Part shown: one piece after another, positions 45,349 to 56,027 of the stretch
Layout of the letters: every line of letters begins with the position of its first letter
Position numbering within the stretch: position 1 is the first letter of the stretch
NCBI GenBank assembly: GCA_963082975.1
Contig: OY720345.1
Span: 76,911,034 to 76,975,033, forward strand
Origin: Labia minor
Taxonomy: Eukaryota > Arthropoda > Insecta > Dermaptera > Spongiphoridae
Length of the DNA: 64,000 nt
Direction: 5' to 3'
Translations under genes and position numbers: made by a program
Notes under the pieces: model-generated
Seen by the model: the letters and a program-made list of their open reading frames with translations, nothing else
Told to the model about the DNA's origin: nothing
The model's database searches: none

Positions 45349-46089
45349 TTTTTTTTAAATAGTATACTTTAATAATTAAATTAATTATATTAAATTAGAG
45401 GAGAAAATGGTGGGTAATTGTATTCTAATCCTTATGCATCATAAAATATTAATATTAAAAATATCATTAATAAAGGATACATAGAAACTAATTATTTGTG
45501 TGTGCAAATTAAATAAATATTATTAATTAATATAATTAATTAATTAATTTTTCTCATGATAATAAAATTTAAACGACAAAATATCCAATCTATAAATAAT
45601 ATTGATTGTTTTGATTTTTTTTTTAATTTTATTTTCGAAATTTCACAAACATATAAAAAGAAATACATTTTTCATATAATTATGATTTATAAATGATAAT
45701 ACCAAGATTAACCACAAACAGAGAGTGGGTCTATTATTATATTATCGAAATTAACCTTTTAAAGTTCATATGGTACGAAAAATTAAAATATTTATTGATT
45801 TTCACCATGGAAATGAATTTTTCATATAAATTCAATAAGCTTTATTATTGATTGAATTTTATTTACGTTTTATTTTTTTTTTATTTTTAAGATTTAAATC
45901 TCATAATATCAGATTTTATTGGTTGAAGTGGAAAAATATAAAAATATATTTAATTTATTATAAATTTAAATTGGTTAAAATTATTATTGTAATAAATAAT
46001 GAGATTGGGTACTACTCATTAACGTTTATTAATTATTTAATTTGTATTTTATGAATTAATCAATCAATTATTATTTTATAAATTATAAT
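45349..46089. other. AT-rich DNA, no gene seen
   Basis: AT-rich; the + frame at 45848-46054 is Ile/Tyr/Lys-rich and compositional. Nothing else. Confidence 0.5.
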
Positions 46090-46093
46090 TTAA

Positions 46094-47412
46094 CCCTTTC
46101 AATACTGTAGGGACATATTGTCCCAGAGAATTTCTAATAAAAACTAAAATAATTTAAATGCTTACAAATGCATTGGGATCTGGGATTTCAGTTGTGCACT
46201 GTCATAGGCTAGTAAATAAGCCCAAAACTGTCTGCTTTTTTTATTTTTTATAATATTTTGTCATTCTAGATGTTACTAGCAAACAGTATACACGGGTCAT
46301 GCCTATTACTATCTGTTTTTATTTGTTCTGTGCTCGGATTTGCGTAGGAAGCTATTTATAATTTTATATTACTTATTTAGTGTGCAGCAATAGTTTATGT
46401 CAGTTTTTTAGTTCCAAAAATAATAATGGGACTTATATGTCCCAATAGTGTTAATTATTGGGATATTATTTCCCATCAGTATTGACTAACCGATATATTC
46501 AACAAAATAAGCTATTTTTTATTTTATTTTATTTTATTTTACTTATTTCCCATCAGTATTGAATAACCAATATATTCAAAAATAAGCTGGAGTGTCTCTA
46601 CTCGACTATCTCGCAATTTGTTAAAAAATTAATTCCGGTACTTTCAGCGATTCAATCAAGCTGAAATTCTATATATAGCAGTTTTATAGAATTTTTAATC
46701 ATGTGAAAAACTATCAAATATATTTCTTTATTTTTACGGTCACTTTAGAGGAAAAAAAATCAAAACGTGGTAGGTAATAGCCCTCTTCCGGTTGAGCTGC
46801 ATTTCTCAAAAGTTGAGAGAAAACTACAAATTTTGAATAATGCTCGTATACCAAATTTCATTTTTCTAGCTCAAACCGTTTTTGAGTAATCTTGTCTAGA
46901 TACACACACATACACACAGACATTTTTTAGTGAAAATGACTCAGGAGCCTTCAATACGTATAAAAACATCAAAATCTCGACATCGAAAATTTTCGTGATC
47001 GCAAATACTATTTCTAGCGAGATAGTAAAAAGGAAACAAAAATCACTTGCCAAATGTACACAGTAGTGCTCTGCAATGATTGTTTTGCTAAATATCATTC
47101 TTGATTACTTTATATATATATATATATATGCAGTAAAAAAGAAATGTTGAATTTCAATGATGTTTTTCTTTTCTTTTTTTTTTCTTATTTTATGTGCTCC
47201 ACAATTTTACTATCATAAAATACTGTTGGGACATACGACCCACATACCAATAATATTGGGACAATATGTCCCAATTATTATTGTACAATAATCAAAAAAT
47301 AATATGATCATTTAATAATATGATGTTTTTCCCGCCAAACTAAATTAGAAATAAATATTTTTTGCTATAAATATTACATTAATTATTAGAAAAATAAATC
47401 GTATTGAAAGGG
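46094..47412. mobile_element. piggyBac-like element, TTAA duplication
   Basis: CCCTTTCAATACTGTAGGG at the left and CGTATTGAAAGGG at the right form TIRs flanked by TTAA (46090-46093, 47413-47416), the piggyBac target. GGGACATATTGTCCC-type palindromes recur inside both ends (about 46112, 46428, 47227, 47259). No transposase; a HINE-A lies in the middle. About 875 bp without the insert. A segment (TTTCCCATCAGTATTGA ...) is duplicated at 46468 and 46546. Confidence 0.8.
46583..47026 (-). mobile_element. HINE-A element (copy 10), nested in piggyBac-like element
   Basis: TAAGCTGGAGTGTCTCTACT and ACTATCTCGCAATTTG, then an internal deletion to TTAAAAAATTAATTCCGGT, core, GT tract and GCGAGATAGT at the right. 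It is younger than the host element. Confidence 0.8.
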
Positions 47413-47577
47413 TTAATCAAATTTTTTAATTAGAAAAATATACAATTTTTTTTCTTTTACACAATATAAATTTTATTATGTTTTTTTATGAAATTAAATT
47501 TTCTTACAGTTCTTATCAAAGAAAAAAAAACTTCATATTTTAGATATATAATATTATATTATGATCTTTATCTTGAC

Positions 47578-47919
47578 CAGTGTTTCCCAATATTTTTGTG
47601 CCATGCCCCACCTAAGCCCTTCTAAAATTCTTATGCCCCCCCCCCCCATGTAACATACATAATTTTAATATTAATATTAATTTTAATATTAATATATTAA
47701 ATTGTTCAGTAAAAAAATTTAAATAATAGACAAATTTGATTGGACGCAATTTTTACAAAATTTGCTTTTTTCTTTCAATTTTGGCATCAAAATCTAGCAT
47801 TTCATTTCTATTGCCCAGTGCAAAAGAGTTAAACTCGTGTCGAGTCCATTTTCGAATTGCCCCCCTTTACAACCAAATTATCCCCCTGTGGGACATGGGC
47901 CCCACGCCGGGAAACACTG
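47578..47919. mobile_element. hAT-like MITE, 342 bp
   Basis: CAGTGTTTCCCAA at the left and GGGAAACACTG at the right, inverted. Next to these, both ends carry C-rich text (TGCCCCACCTAAGCCC, TGCCCCCCCC; CCCCCCTTTACAACC, GGGCCCCACGCC). CAGTGTTTCCC-type ends are known from hAT elements. An exact 8-bp duplication was not seen. Confidence 0.6.
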
Positions 47920-48741
47920 GACATTAATAAGAATAACACTACCTTCTTATAAAGATTGGAAATATTCATATTCCTTATAATTTTGATGTTTTAGCAGATA
48001 TTCAAACATAAACGAGTTATAAAGTAAAAAAAAAGTTATTTACTAATCCTTAAAAAATATTAATTTTTTTTTATTTGTAAATTTAGAATTTTATTTGAAG
48101 TATTTCCATATTCATTAATTATCAATATTATTTTTAGAACTATAATTAGATTTGAGTCCAATATTCAGGTGTGTCAACGACTTTTCTTTCCCTTAACTAA
48201 AGTACAATAAAAATAATTAAAATTATATATACAAATAAAATTTTATATATTTCCTATTATGAATATAATACAGTCAACTCTTATTAGTAAATTAATAAAT
48301 AAAATAATTAACTTCATCAATAGAAATATTTAAGAATTTAAAACAATATTTGCGCAAGATTACTTCTCTCACTTACATTTCACAATTTTAAATGTTATAT
48401 TGATATATTTATTTTTTGAGCATTTCGGTTGTTACACCATATTCTTTGTTTGTTACCATATTTTATAGTGTAACAAGTGTAAGCTTGCATAATAAAGCAA
48501 ATATATCAATCAATATAAAAATTCAACGATTATTTTAATTATTCTTATGAATCTTTCTATTTATTTTTTTTAGGTTTGATGTTAGTTTACATAATAATTA
48601 CTAAAAGTTTATTAATAAAAAAAAAAAATAAACATTTTTAATAATACTTGAATGGTTATTTTTCATTTTTTGTAAAATTGAAATTTTTCATTTCTTACTA
48701 GCAAAGTGATAATTGAATTGGTTGTTTTGTTGTTGTTTCAG
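47920..48741. other. Intron-like AT-rich DNA before the exon
   Basis: AT-rich. It ends with the pyrimidine-biased stretch TTGTTTTGTTGTTGTTTCAG (48722-48741), a good splice acceptor for the exon at 48742. No other feature. Confidence 0.5.
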
Positions 48742-48997
48742 AGGCCCTGAAGGAAGAGGCTCCGACTTGTCGGTGTAGCGGGCAATGCGCGGCTGCAGTC
48801 TGTGGCCACCACGATGCTAATCTCCGTTGACGAGCTTGCGTTCGGAGGCAAAGCAGATTTAAAGGGAAGTGGCTGTGGGGACACAGCAAGGCATTCGGCA
48901 CTCTGGGGTACTGCCATGGCCGATAACAACCACTCGCCACCCCATCAACCTCCGGCGACTTCGGCTTCCGCCACCTCTCATTTGCACTGTTCTCCCG
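48742..48997 (+). CDS. Coding exon with start codon, gene not recognised
   Basis: 256-nt exon between a good acceptor (TTGTTGTTTCAG) and a strong donor (CCCG|GTGAGT). All three frames have stops near the start, then the frame from ATG 48814 (A at -3) stays open to the donor, giving 61 codons and phase 1. A second in-frame ATG at 48919 has a strong context (GCCATGGCC) and begins MADNNHSPPHQPPATSASAT, then SHLHCSP. The His/Pro/Ser/Ala-rich, disordered N-terminus suits a regulatory or RNA-binding protein, but no family is recognised. It would be the first coding exon. Confidence 0.65.
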
Positions 48998-49034
48998 GTG
49001 AGTTGGACATTTTACTTTTTTTATTATTATTGTA

Positions 49035-49318
49035 TAAAAAAAACCCTCTGACTTTGTACGTCCTACGCAAGGACAACGCCTATCAAGTCGGTTATATCAA
49101 TGAGGTGTCCTATGATCAGTAGAACGGGTCCTCTCAACCTTTACCTTGATTTTCTTGATCGGAGCCGCTATCAAGTAGCTTTTCCCCAATGTTGTTCCCG
49201 GAGGCTGGGTTGACTCCGTTCCATAGACCCCAGCTAAGGAAATTCCATTGCCAGGCCCGGGACTTGAATCCGAGACCATGTGAACGTGAAGGTTCGCTAC
49301 CCACACACCCAATGGCGC
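49035..49318 (-). mobile_element. tRNA-derived SINE inside the intron
   Basis: Minus-strand copy starting 38 bp after the donor at 48997. The A-run at 49036-49042 is the complement of the T-tail, followed by GACTTTGTACGTCCTACGCA and TTACCTTGATTTTCTTGATC. The head is decayed (ATGCGCCATTGGGTGTG) but the B box region GGATTCAAGTCCC survives. Confidence 0.8.
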
Positions 49319-49462
49319 ATTGTATATTAATCTCCAAAAAAATCACAACTCTATTTAAATTGATATGAATGTAATGAAAGAAAGAAGAAAAATAATTTAC
49401 GATAATTTTTAGATTCGCTAGGTTGCTTTCATTTTTTATATAATTGTTCATACTTATATATA

Positions 49463-49508
<46 letters not shown>

Positions 49509-50475
49509 TATATACATATATATAGGTAAAGAAATTTTAATTGAAATAATCAAGGAAATGAGTTTTATTATTAAATATAATAGAAGATACAAATTTAAAA
49601 TAAAATAAAAAAAAACATTTACTTTAATCTTCTTTGATATTATCTTTTTAGTTAATTTTTTTTTTATTTATTTTTTATTTTATTAAAAAAATTGTCATAA
49701 GTAATTTTGATGGTTTTTTGAAAAATCTAAAGGGAAAAATACCTTAAGATTTAAGAGGCAAGATAGAATGAAGTTGCATTTGAACTTTATATTTAATCTG
49801 AGTACAATATCCCACACATTCCTTATATTTTTTTATTTATTCATTTATTCATATAAATTTTTTATATATATTAAATTTGAATTATAAAATATTGAATTAG
49901 TATTCGAATTAGCTATGTTGAGATTTCTTAAAATAACTATTTAAATTAGAAAATTGTTTTGAAACATAATATGAATATCCATAACGGAGGAATTTTTCAA
50001 TTATCCATTTCTTTCTTAAGACCAGAATATAAAAACTTTCTTCGTTTATTCCTATTTCATCTTCCTAATTGTACTATCGAATTTCTTTATTTTTATATTA
50101 AACTTATTTATTTAATTAATTTTTTATTAGATATTGAAACATTTGAAACATTTTTTGTTGTCCCTTCTTTAAAAAATGCACGTCATTTTAATATTACCTG
50201 AGAAGATATAGGTATAAAATTCCGTGTGAATAGTAAGAAAGAAATTAATCACAAACAACACCTGTCAATTTGATACTTTATCCCATTCCAAAGTTCTCAA
50301 GCAATTTTCTAAATTTAATGCTCTCATTTGAATTCTTTATTGTTATTATTATTATTATTATTACTTTTCAAAATAAAACAAAATATTTTTAAAAGAATTT
50401 ATTCAATTTTTATTTACTTAACTCTTATTTTTTTTGAATAAAAGTATGTACTATATATATATATATATATATATA
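49319..50475. other. AT-rich intron-like DNA with (TA)n
   Basis: (TA)n at about 49456-49505 and again at about 50452-50475. The open frames at 49134-49592 and 49959-50201 are Ile/Tyr/Phe-rich, and the former runs through the SINE and the TA tract. No exon supported. Confidence 0.5.
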
Positions 50476-51353
50476 TTAGTATGTTCAATAAGTTCGCGGA
50501 GCGCCATCTATTCGTCAATATTAGACATAAAACTTCGACGCTATTTTCATATTTGTTCTTTCTTAGGAAGTGAGAAATATTTTAAGTGTTAATTTGGGTT
50601 TCAAAAAACTATGTGCAAAATGGGTGCCGCATTTTCTAACGATGGAGCAAAAATACATTCGTGTGCGATTTTACCAGCAACATTTGAAGGGTTTTAAGAA
50701 GAATAAAAGCAACTTTATCCGTCGATTTATCACAATGGATGAGACTTGGGTCTACCATCATGATCCTGAATCAAAACAGGACGCTAAGGAGTGGTGTGAA
50801 CCCATTTGGCGCCTAAGCGAGTTCGTGTGCAAAAATCAGCCAAGAAGGTGTTAGTATCAGTTTTTTTAGGGATTCAAAAGGAATTTTGATTATAGATAAC
50901 CTCCAAACTGGCAAAACAATCAATGCGGATTATTATTGTTACCTTTTGAATCAATTAGACGAACAAATTTGTGAAAGAAGACACGGATTACAGAAGAAGT
51001 AAATCATTTTCCACTAACTTCAAAACCATTGCTAAAATAACTGAATTGAATTGAACAAATTGTTGTAACATCCAGCTTATTCGCCAGATTTAGCCCCCTC
51101 CGACTTTTGGCTCTTCCCACGCCTCAAACAATATCCCCATGGAAAACGATTTTCTTCAAACGAAGAGGTAATAGCTGCGGTGGAGGGATATTTTGCAGAG
51201 CTACCAGAAATCCACTAGTCAAGGGATCCATAAATTAGAAGACCGTTGGAATAAGTATATTGAAGTTGAGGGAAACTACGCTGAAAAATAGTCATTTTTA
51301 CAAATAAAAATTGGTTTCTTTATTTCCGTTCCACGCACTTATTGAACAACCTA
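50476..51353 (+). mobile_element. mariner element, third family, 878 bp
   Basis: Ends TTAGTATGTTCAATAAGT at the left and, on the other strand, TTAGGTTGTTCAATAAGT at the right, followed inward by TCGCGGA/GCGTGGA. It sits in a TA-rich site. The transposase is decayed. Family differs from the mariners at 21137 and 23337. Confidence 0.85.
50570..51290 (+). pseudogene. mariner transposase relic
   Basis: The first frame reads FIRRFITMDETWVYHHDPES, the first catalytic Asp region (family: VDETW.HH). After frameshifts near 50850 comes the third Asp region AYSPDLAPSDFWLFPRLKQ at about 51072-51125. The middle region with the second Asp (HHDNA.PH) is mutated beyond reading. Non-functional. Confidence 0.8.
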
Positions 51354-52494
51354 ATATATACCTATATATATAGAGTTATAATATAATATTATAGATTTGA
51401 TAAAAAAAATTTTAATAAAGATATTTTTTTTTTTAATTTTCATATTAAATTGATAGATTTTTGTTTTGTTTTTATTTCCCCCCATTGCTAGGAAAGAATC
51501 ATCTCCCCTATATATCTACAATTTTAATTTCAATTTTAATATTAAAAAAAATATCCCCTTCGTCACATCCATTAATTAATAAATATCAAAAAAAAAAAAA
51601 TTATTAATTATCCAAACTCACTAAAATCATTTTTGAATTCATTCCCCATGTTTTAGTGTTATTATAAAATAAATAGCATTTATTTATTTTTTTCATAATG
51701 AAAATTATGTAGATAAAGCTTACATGATAGTTGAAAAAAGCATACCAGTGAAATTCCAAATAGATAATGATATGATAATTATTCATTTATTTAAAAATCC
51801 ACTCTAATTGCTTTTTCTTTTATTATCCAGTTAAACACAATCATTTTTTCATTTTTTTTTCTGGTTCTTAATGTTATATTATTTTATTTTTATTTATAGA
51901 TAATATATATCCACCATATGAATATACTTATTATTAATGTGTTTGTTTGTTTTAGTATAATAATTTAAATCAATTATATATTTTGAAATTAACTGAATGT
52001 TTCTACAAATATGTAAATTACTTATAAAATCAAGGCAAACGGAATGATTAAGTTAATTTTTTTTTAAATATCAAATTACCTCCACACACCTACCAACTAT
52101 TATAAATCTCTCCATTATAAATTATCTATATCTATCTATTTAAATTTCTTAATATATTTTACATTAACGATCTGCCCAATATTGAATCATTTTTCTATCT
52201 TTAAGATAAACTACATTACATTTATATAATACATATATTATAGATATATTTATATCACATTTTTAAATTAATGAATTTTCAATATTCTAAAACTTTTAAA
52301 TTTAAATAACTGATCATAATTTATGAACCCTTGTCTATATTTTATTACTATGAATTTGTATTTTGTTGAGTGTGATTTTATCAAATTAATAAATAAATAT
52401 TTTAATTTTCTTAATTTGATAATAAACAATATTCAAACTTATTTTTTATTTTGGTTATTTTTTTATTCTAGGGATACAATCCAACAGGGTCCGC
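51354..52494. other. AT-rich intron-like DNA, no gene seen
   Basis: AT-rich sequence with homopolymer runs. Minus-strand frame 51604-51786 is compositional. No repeat match. Confidence 0.5.
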
Positions 52495-52608
52495 TCTAGA
52501 GGGCGGTAAAACTGACATTTGTCCGGGGCGGCAAATCTGAAGGGTGGCAATTTTATAAATATAGGGGCGGCGGCAATTTATTCGCTATAAATACTAAAGC
52601 GGGCCCTG
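52495..52608. mobile_element. Small hAT-like MITE, 114 bp
   Basis: CAGGGTCCGCTCTAG at the left and, on the other strand, CAGGGCCCGCTTTAG at the right. GAGGGCGG and GGGGCGGCAAAT-type text lies between. CAGGG-starting ends fit hAT; the 8-bp flanks do not match, so the duplication has decayed. Confidence 0.5.
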
Positions 52609-52873
52609 TACCCATATAAACATCTTTTCCTTTAAACTTGTATTTTTTTTTTTGTAGTTTTCTCTAAATTTTCAAACACAATTTTAATGCTATACAAGTA
52701 TTAATTAACTTATTAATTATTCCGTTTGAATTTATTCATGGAAACAGTAGCTAGTTGGTGTTAACATGAATATTATAATATATTAATGTTTAGTGATCAA
52801 AAAGTAAGTGTTTATATCATCATCTTTGATTGATTTACTCATATAATTAATTGCTCATATTCATGATTGGGGT

Positions 52874-53128
52874 CAGTGATGTATTGGTAAAATAAAAAGT
52901 AAGGGAACGCATAGTGGGAGCAAAAAAAAGGCCCTATTTTCAGCAAACTATTTTTTTCCATATAAGTTTTTATTTTTTCTTATTCTTACTATATAAAATA
53001 TATACCAACACAAAAAAGAAATTTTAACAGTAGATTTAAGTGGGAGTTGTCGGGACATGAAAAAGTACGGTTCTAAAAAAAGGTAAGGGAACGTCGTTCT
53101 CCCGCGTTCCCCTCCCAATACATCACTG
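52874..53128. mobile_element. hAT-like MITE with exact 8-bp target duplication
   Basis: CAGTGATGTATTGG at the left and CCAATACATCACTG at the right form perfect 14-bp TIRs. The 8-bp target ATTGGGGT is present on both sides (52866-52873, 53129-53136), the hAT hallmark. Sub-terminal AAGGGAACG motifs occur near both ends. Non-coding, 255 bp, and likely a recent insertion. Confidence 0.88.
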
Positions 53129-53445
53129 ATTGGGGTTTATGTGATTGTGATGAAATTATTATATAATAAAAATAGAAAATGAAAAAAGAGGAAGAGAGAG
53201 GGTTTTGTTGTCAAAAATCAGTGTAGTCAATTTATATTTCATAATAATTAAGTTTTTTTAAATTTAAATCTAATATCAAGTTTTATTAGATTTAATCTAT
53301 GAAATTTTATATTATCTTTTATTGATTAAATTACAAATTTATTAATTTAAAAAATATATTTCTCTTCTTTTACTATCTTATTATTTTTTTTTTATAAAAT
53401 TCATTAATTGTATAAAATCCAAAAGCTGTTGAGGTGTACATTTTT

Positions 53446-54070
53446 ACCGACCGACGATAGTAAGGGAGGTATTGTTTTCACACCAAATTTCACATGTGGA
53501 GATTTTTACATATCTCCACGAATCATGCATTTTCTAAACAGAAAAAAGTATTTTTAGCATGATGTCTGACCGTCTGTCCGTCCGTCCGTATAGATGTGTA
53601 CAGCCTGAACGGCTCAACCGATTTTGATGAAATTTGGTATATTTACTTAATGCATCAGTGGGATGAATTGATCAACTTTTGGTGTATATCCGGAAACCGG
53701 AAGTGGTAGTATTAGAGATCGACGATAGGAAGGGAAGGGTTATTTTCACACCAAATTTCACATGAGGAGATTTTTTTATATATCACCACGAATCGTACAC
53801 TTTGTATTGGTTTTATCCTCTGGAAAATCATATTTATTAGTTTTTTCTTGATTTAAAATTATATGATGTCATCCAGCCATTCATGACGTCACAGCCTGGT
53901 CTTACATATATATTATAAATAAAATAAAATTAAAAATATTTATGTTATATTCATATCTGTTTTTTATTACATTAATAGATATATTAAAATTATTTGAAAT
54001 TGTTTCTGTAGCTGAAAATTAATTTACTTCAAAACGTCGGTCGGTTCGGACCTGGCCACAGGTCAACTTA
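53446..54070 (+). mobile_element. HINE-B element (copy 6), complete reference copy
   Basis: 5' ACCGACCGACGATAGTAAGG; core ACATGTGGAGATTTTTACAT; GTCCGTCCGTCCG microsatellite; AACGGCTCAACCGATTTTG; AACCGGAAGTGGTAG; TGACGTCACAGCCTGG; 3' CGTCGGTCGGT. Hairpin GACCTG-GCCA-CAGGTC and AACTTA follow, against TTT. The two sub-terminal repeats are perfect 11-bp inverts. This copy best defines the family. Confidence 0.85.
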
Positions 54071-54284
54071 TTTAAATTTAAATTCTAATCACAATTGGAA
54101 ATAACTTCTCGTACTTTTTATTCTAGTGTAGTATTCACTTGATTATCAATTTCATTCTTTTTCTTTTATTTTTTTTAGTTTTGTATAATTATAGACTTTT
54201 TTTTTCTTTTTCTTGGAATATTTTTATCAATGTGTAATACAAATGTATATATATTTTAATTTACTGTTTTGGTAATACATTATA

Positions 54285-54315
<31 letters not shown>

Positions 54316-55108
54316 AGAAAAAATATTGGAATGTACTATTTATTACAAAGTTCATAAGTAATTTCATTTACTTTATCAAAAATAATAGGACTAATAATCA
54401 TTTTTAATAGTTTTTGTTATACCAAAAGGAAAGTTAGATAAAATTAATTAATATACCTATATTCAAATTAATTTATATTGCTGGAAAATACAAAATCATA
54501 TTGCATTGTTTTCATGTTTCTATAATTTGCTTAATACTTTTATTAATTGTATGAATTATTCTTTGCATGTCTCTTTCTATTAAATTAGACATCAGTTAAT
54601 ACAATTTATAAGTTTAAATTAGAATTGGGTTACAAATTCATAAAAACTTTCAATTTTAGCTTTTCACAAACTAATCAATGAACAAAAATAACAAAAAATA
54701 TTTTATTTATTTATTAAATAAATTAACTATTCATTAATTATGCCCATATAACAGAAAGGACATTTTAAGTTTTTAGAAGCTCTGATGAAATAACATAAAA
54801 AAGTTGTGAAACACTGATCATGATAAAATGTTACTAAACGTGAACGATGATTAAGAAAAAGAAAAAATATATAAAAGAATTAAAACCAGAGTTGGGTCTA
54901 ATTTAATATCTATTTATTGTTAAAAACTGACCAAACTAAATTTCTAATATTTTCAAATATATTATAAATTTTTGATTGAAATCTTTATTTCAAATTTTTA
55001 TAATAAAAGTAAATAATTAAATAATTTCCCAAAATTCCTATTCTTAGTGTATCCAACCTTTCGTCCCCCATTTGAGTCAGGTAATTAATATATATGATAT
55101 ATCTATAT
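54071..55108. other. AT-rich intron-like DNA with (TA)n
   Basis: (TA)n at about 54287-54315. Nothing else recognised. Confidence 0.5.
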
Positions 55109-55385
55109 AAAAAAAATCCTCTTACTTTTGTACATCCTTGTACTTTTGGACAACGTCAATCAAGTCGGTTATATTAATGAGGTGTCCTATGATCAGGAGA
55201 GCGCGTCATCTCAACCTTTACCTTGATTTTCTTGATCGGAGGCGCTACTTTTTATTATTCCTAGTGTTGATCCCGGAGGCTGGGTTGACTCTGTAGCATA
55301 GACCCCAGCTAGAGAAACTCTCTTGACTTGCACCCAGGTCTACGAAAATGTGAGCCAACGCTGTTGCCTCCCACCCTGTGGTGCC
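55109..55385 (-). mobile_element. tRNA-derived SINE
   Basis: Minus-strand copy: A-run, CTTACTTTTGTACATCC, TCAAGTCGGTTATATTAATG, CGGAGGCGCTACTTTTTATT. The head CACCCTGTGGTGCC is intact at the right. The B box is decayed (GGTGCAAGTC). Confidence 0.8.
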
Positions 55386-55437
55386 TTTTATATATATATA
55401 AACTTATTATTATGTTTTTATATTATATATATACTTA

Positions 55438-55600
55438 TATAAATGAAAGTGAAAATTTAATAGAATAGCTAATATTGAAAATAATCTATGATGTCTATCG
55501 CTGTAAAAAAAAAAACTTTATTTAAGTTTTTAATCTACTAAAAGTATTATAGTTTGGTGTTTTGAACAAGCATCCAAAATTGCATGTTTCTGATATTTTT
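55438..55600 (+). repeat. Family G repeat, copy 2
   Basis: Near-identical to 42619-42778 (AATAGCTAATATTGAAAATA, GATGTCTATCGCTGTAAAA, TTTGAACAAGCATCCAAAAT). Only small indels in an A-run separate the two. The end of both is followed by different text. Confidence 0.65.
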
Positions 55601-55976
55601 CTGGGAATTCTTGTCCAGGAACATTCCCCAGCAATATTTCTGTTTTTTCCTTTACTAAATCAACCAACCAACATGCCAACAAGCTACCTCTTGCCTGATA
55701 ACCTATTTCTATAAATTGTTGCTCTTCTTAAAAGGGTTAATTTTTATTTTTAACTTATCTTTCAATTTCAAATACATTAGTAGATTTTCTAGTTTTGTTG
55801 CTTATGGTAGGCAGCAGACTTTATGGAGAATATTAACATCTCACTTTCTCTCTCTCTCTCTCTCTCTATTAATAATATAATAATAATATTAATATACTAC
55901 CCATGTGTACTCCTGTGAGTATAGCGTGCAAGGTTCATTATTCAAGAACACTGACCCATACTTTTTGGGTTTGCAG

Positions 55977-56027
55977 CCCTCGTGGCAGCCCACGCGATCC
56001 TTTCCCCAACTTTGGATCTCTTGCGAG
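55977..56027 (+). CDS. Candidate 51-nt internal exon
   Basis: Acceptor CTTTTTGGGTTTGCAG| and donor GCGAG|GTACTT enclose 51 nt of GC-richer sequence. Joined in phase 1 to the exon ending at 48997 it adds 17 residues (ALVAAHAILSPTLDLLR) and keeps phase 1. All three frames are open over the exon, so the phase is not decisive. The 7-kb gap fits the long introns. A minus-strand open frame of 61 aa (55889-56074) is the competing reading. Confidence 0.3.

Noticed and set aside
47641-47650. C-run as a G-quadruplex site
   Set aside because: It is a single homopolymer run within a hAT-like MITE; the spacing does not give four separate G-tracts.
49134-49592. 152-codon minus-strand ORF
   Set aside because: It runs through a SINE and a (TA)n tract; the Ile/Tyr repeats are artefacts and no ATG-plus-promoter context exists.
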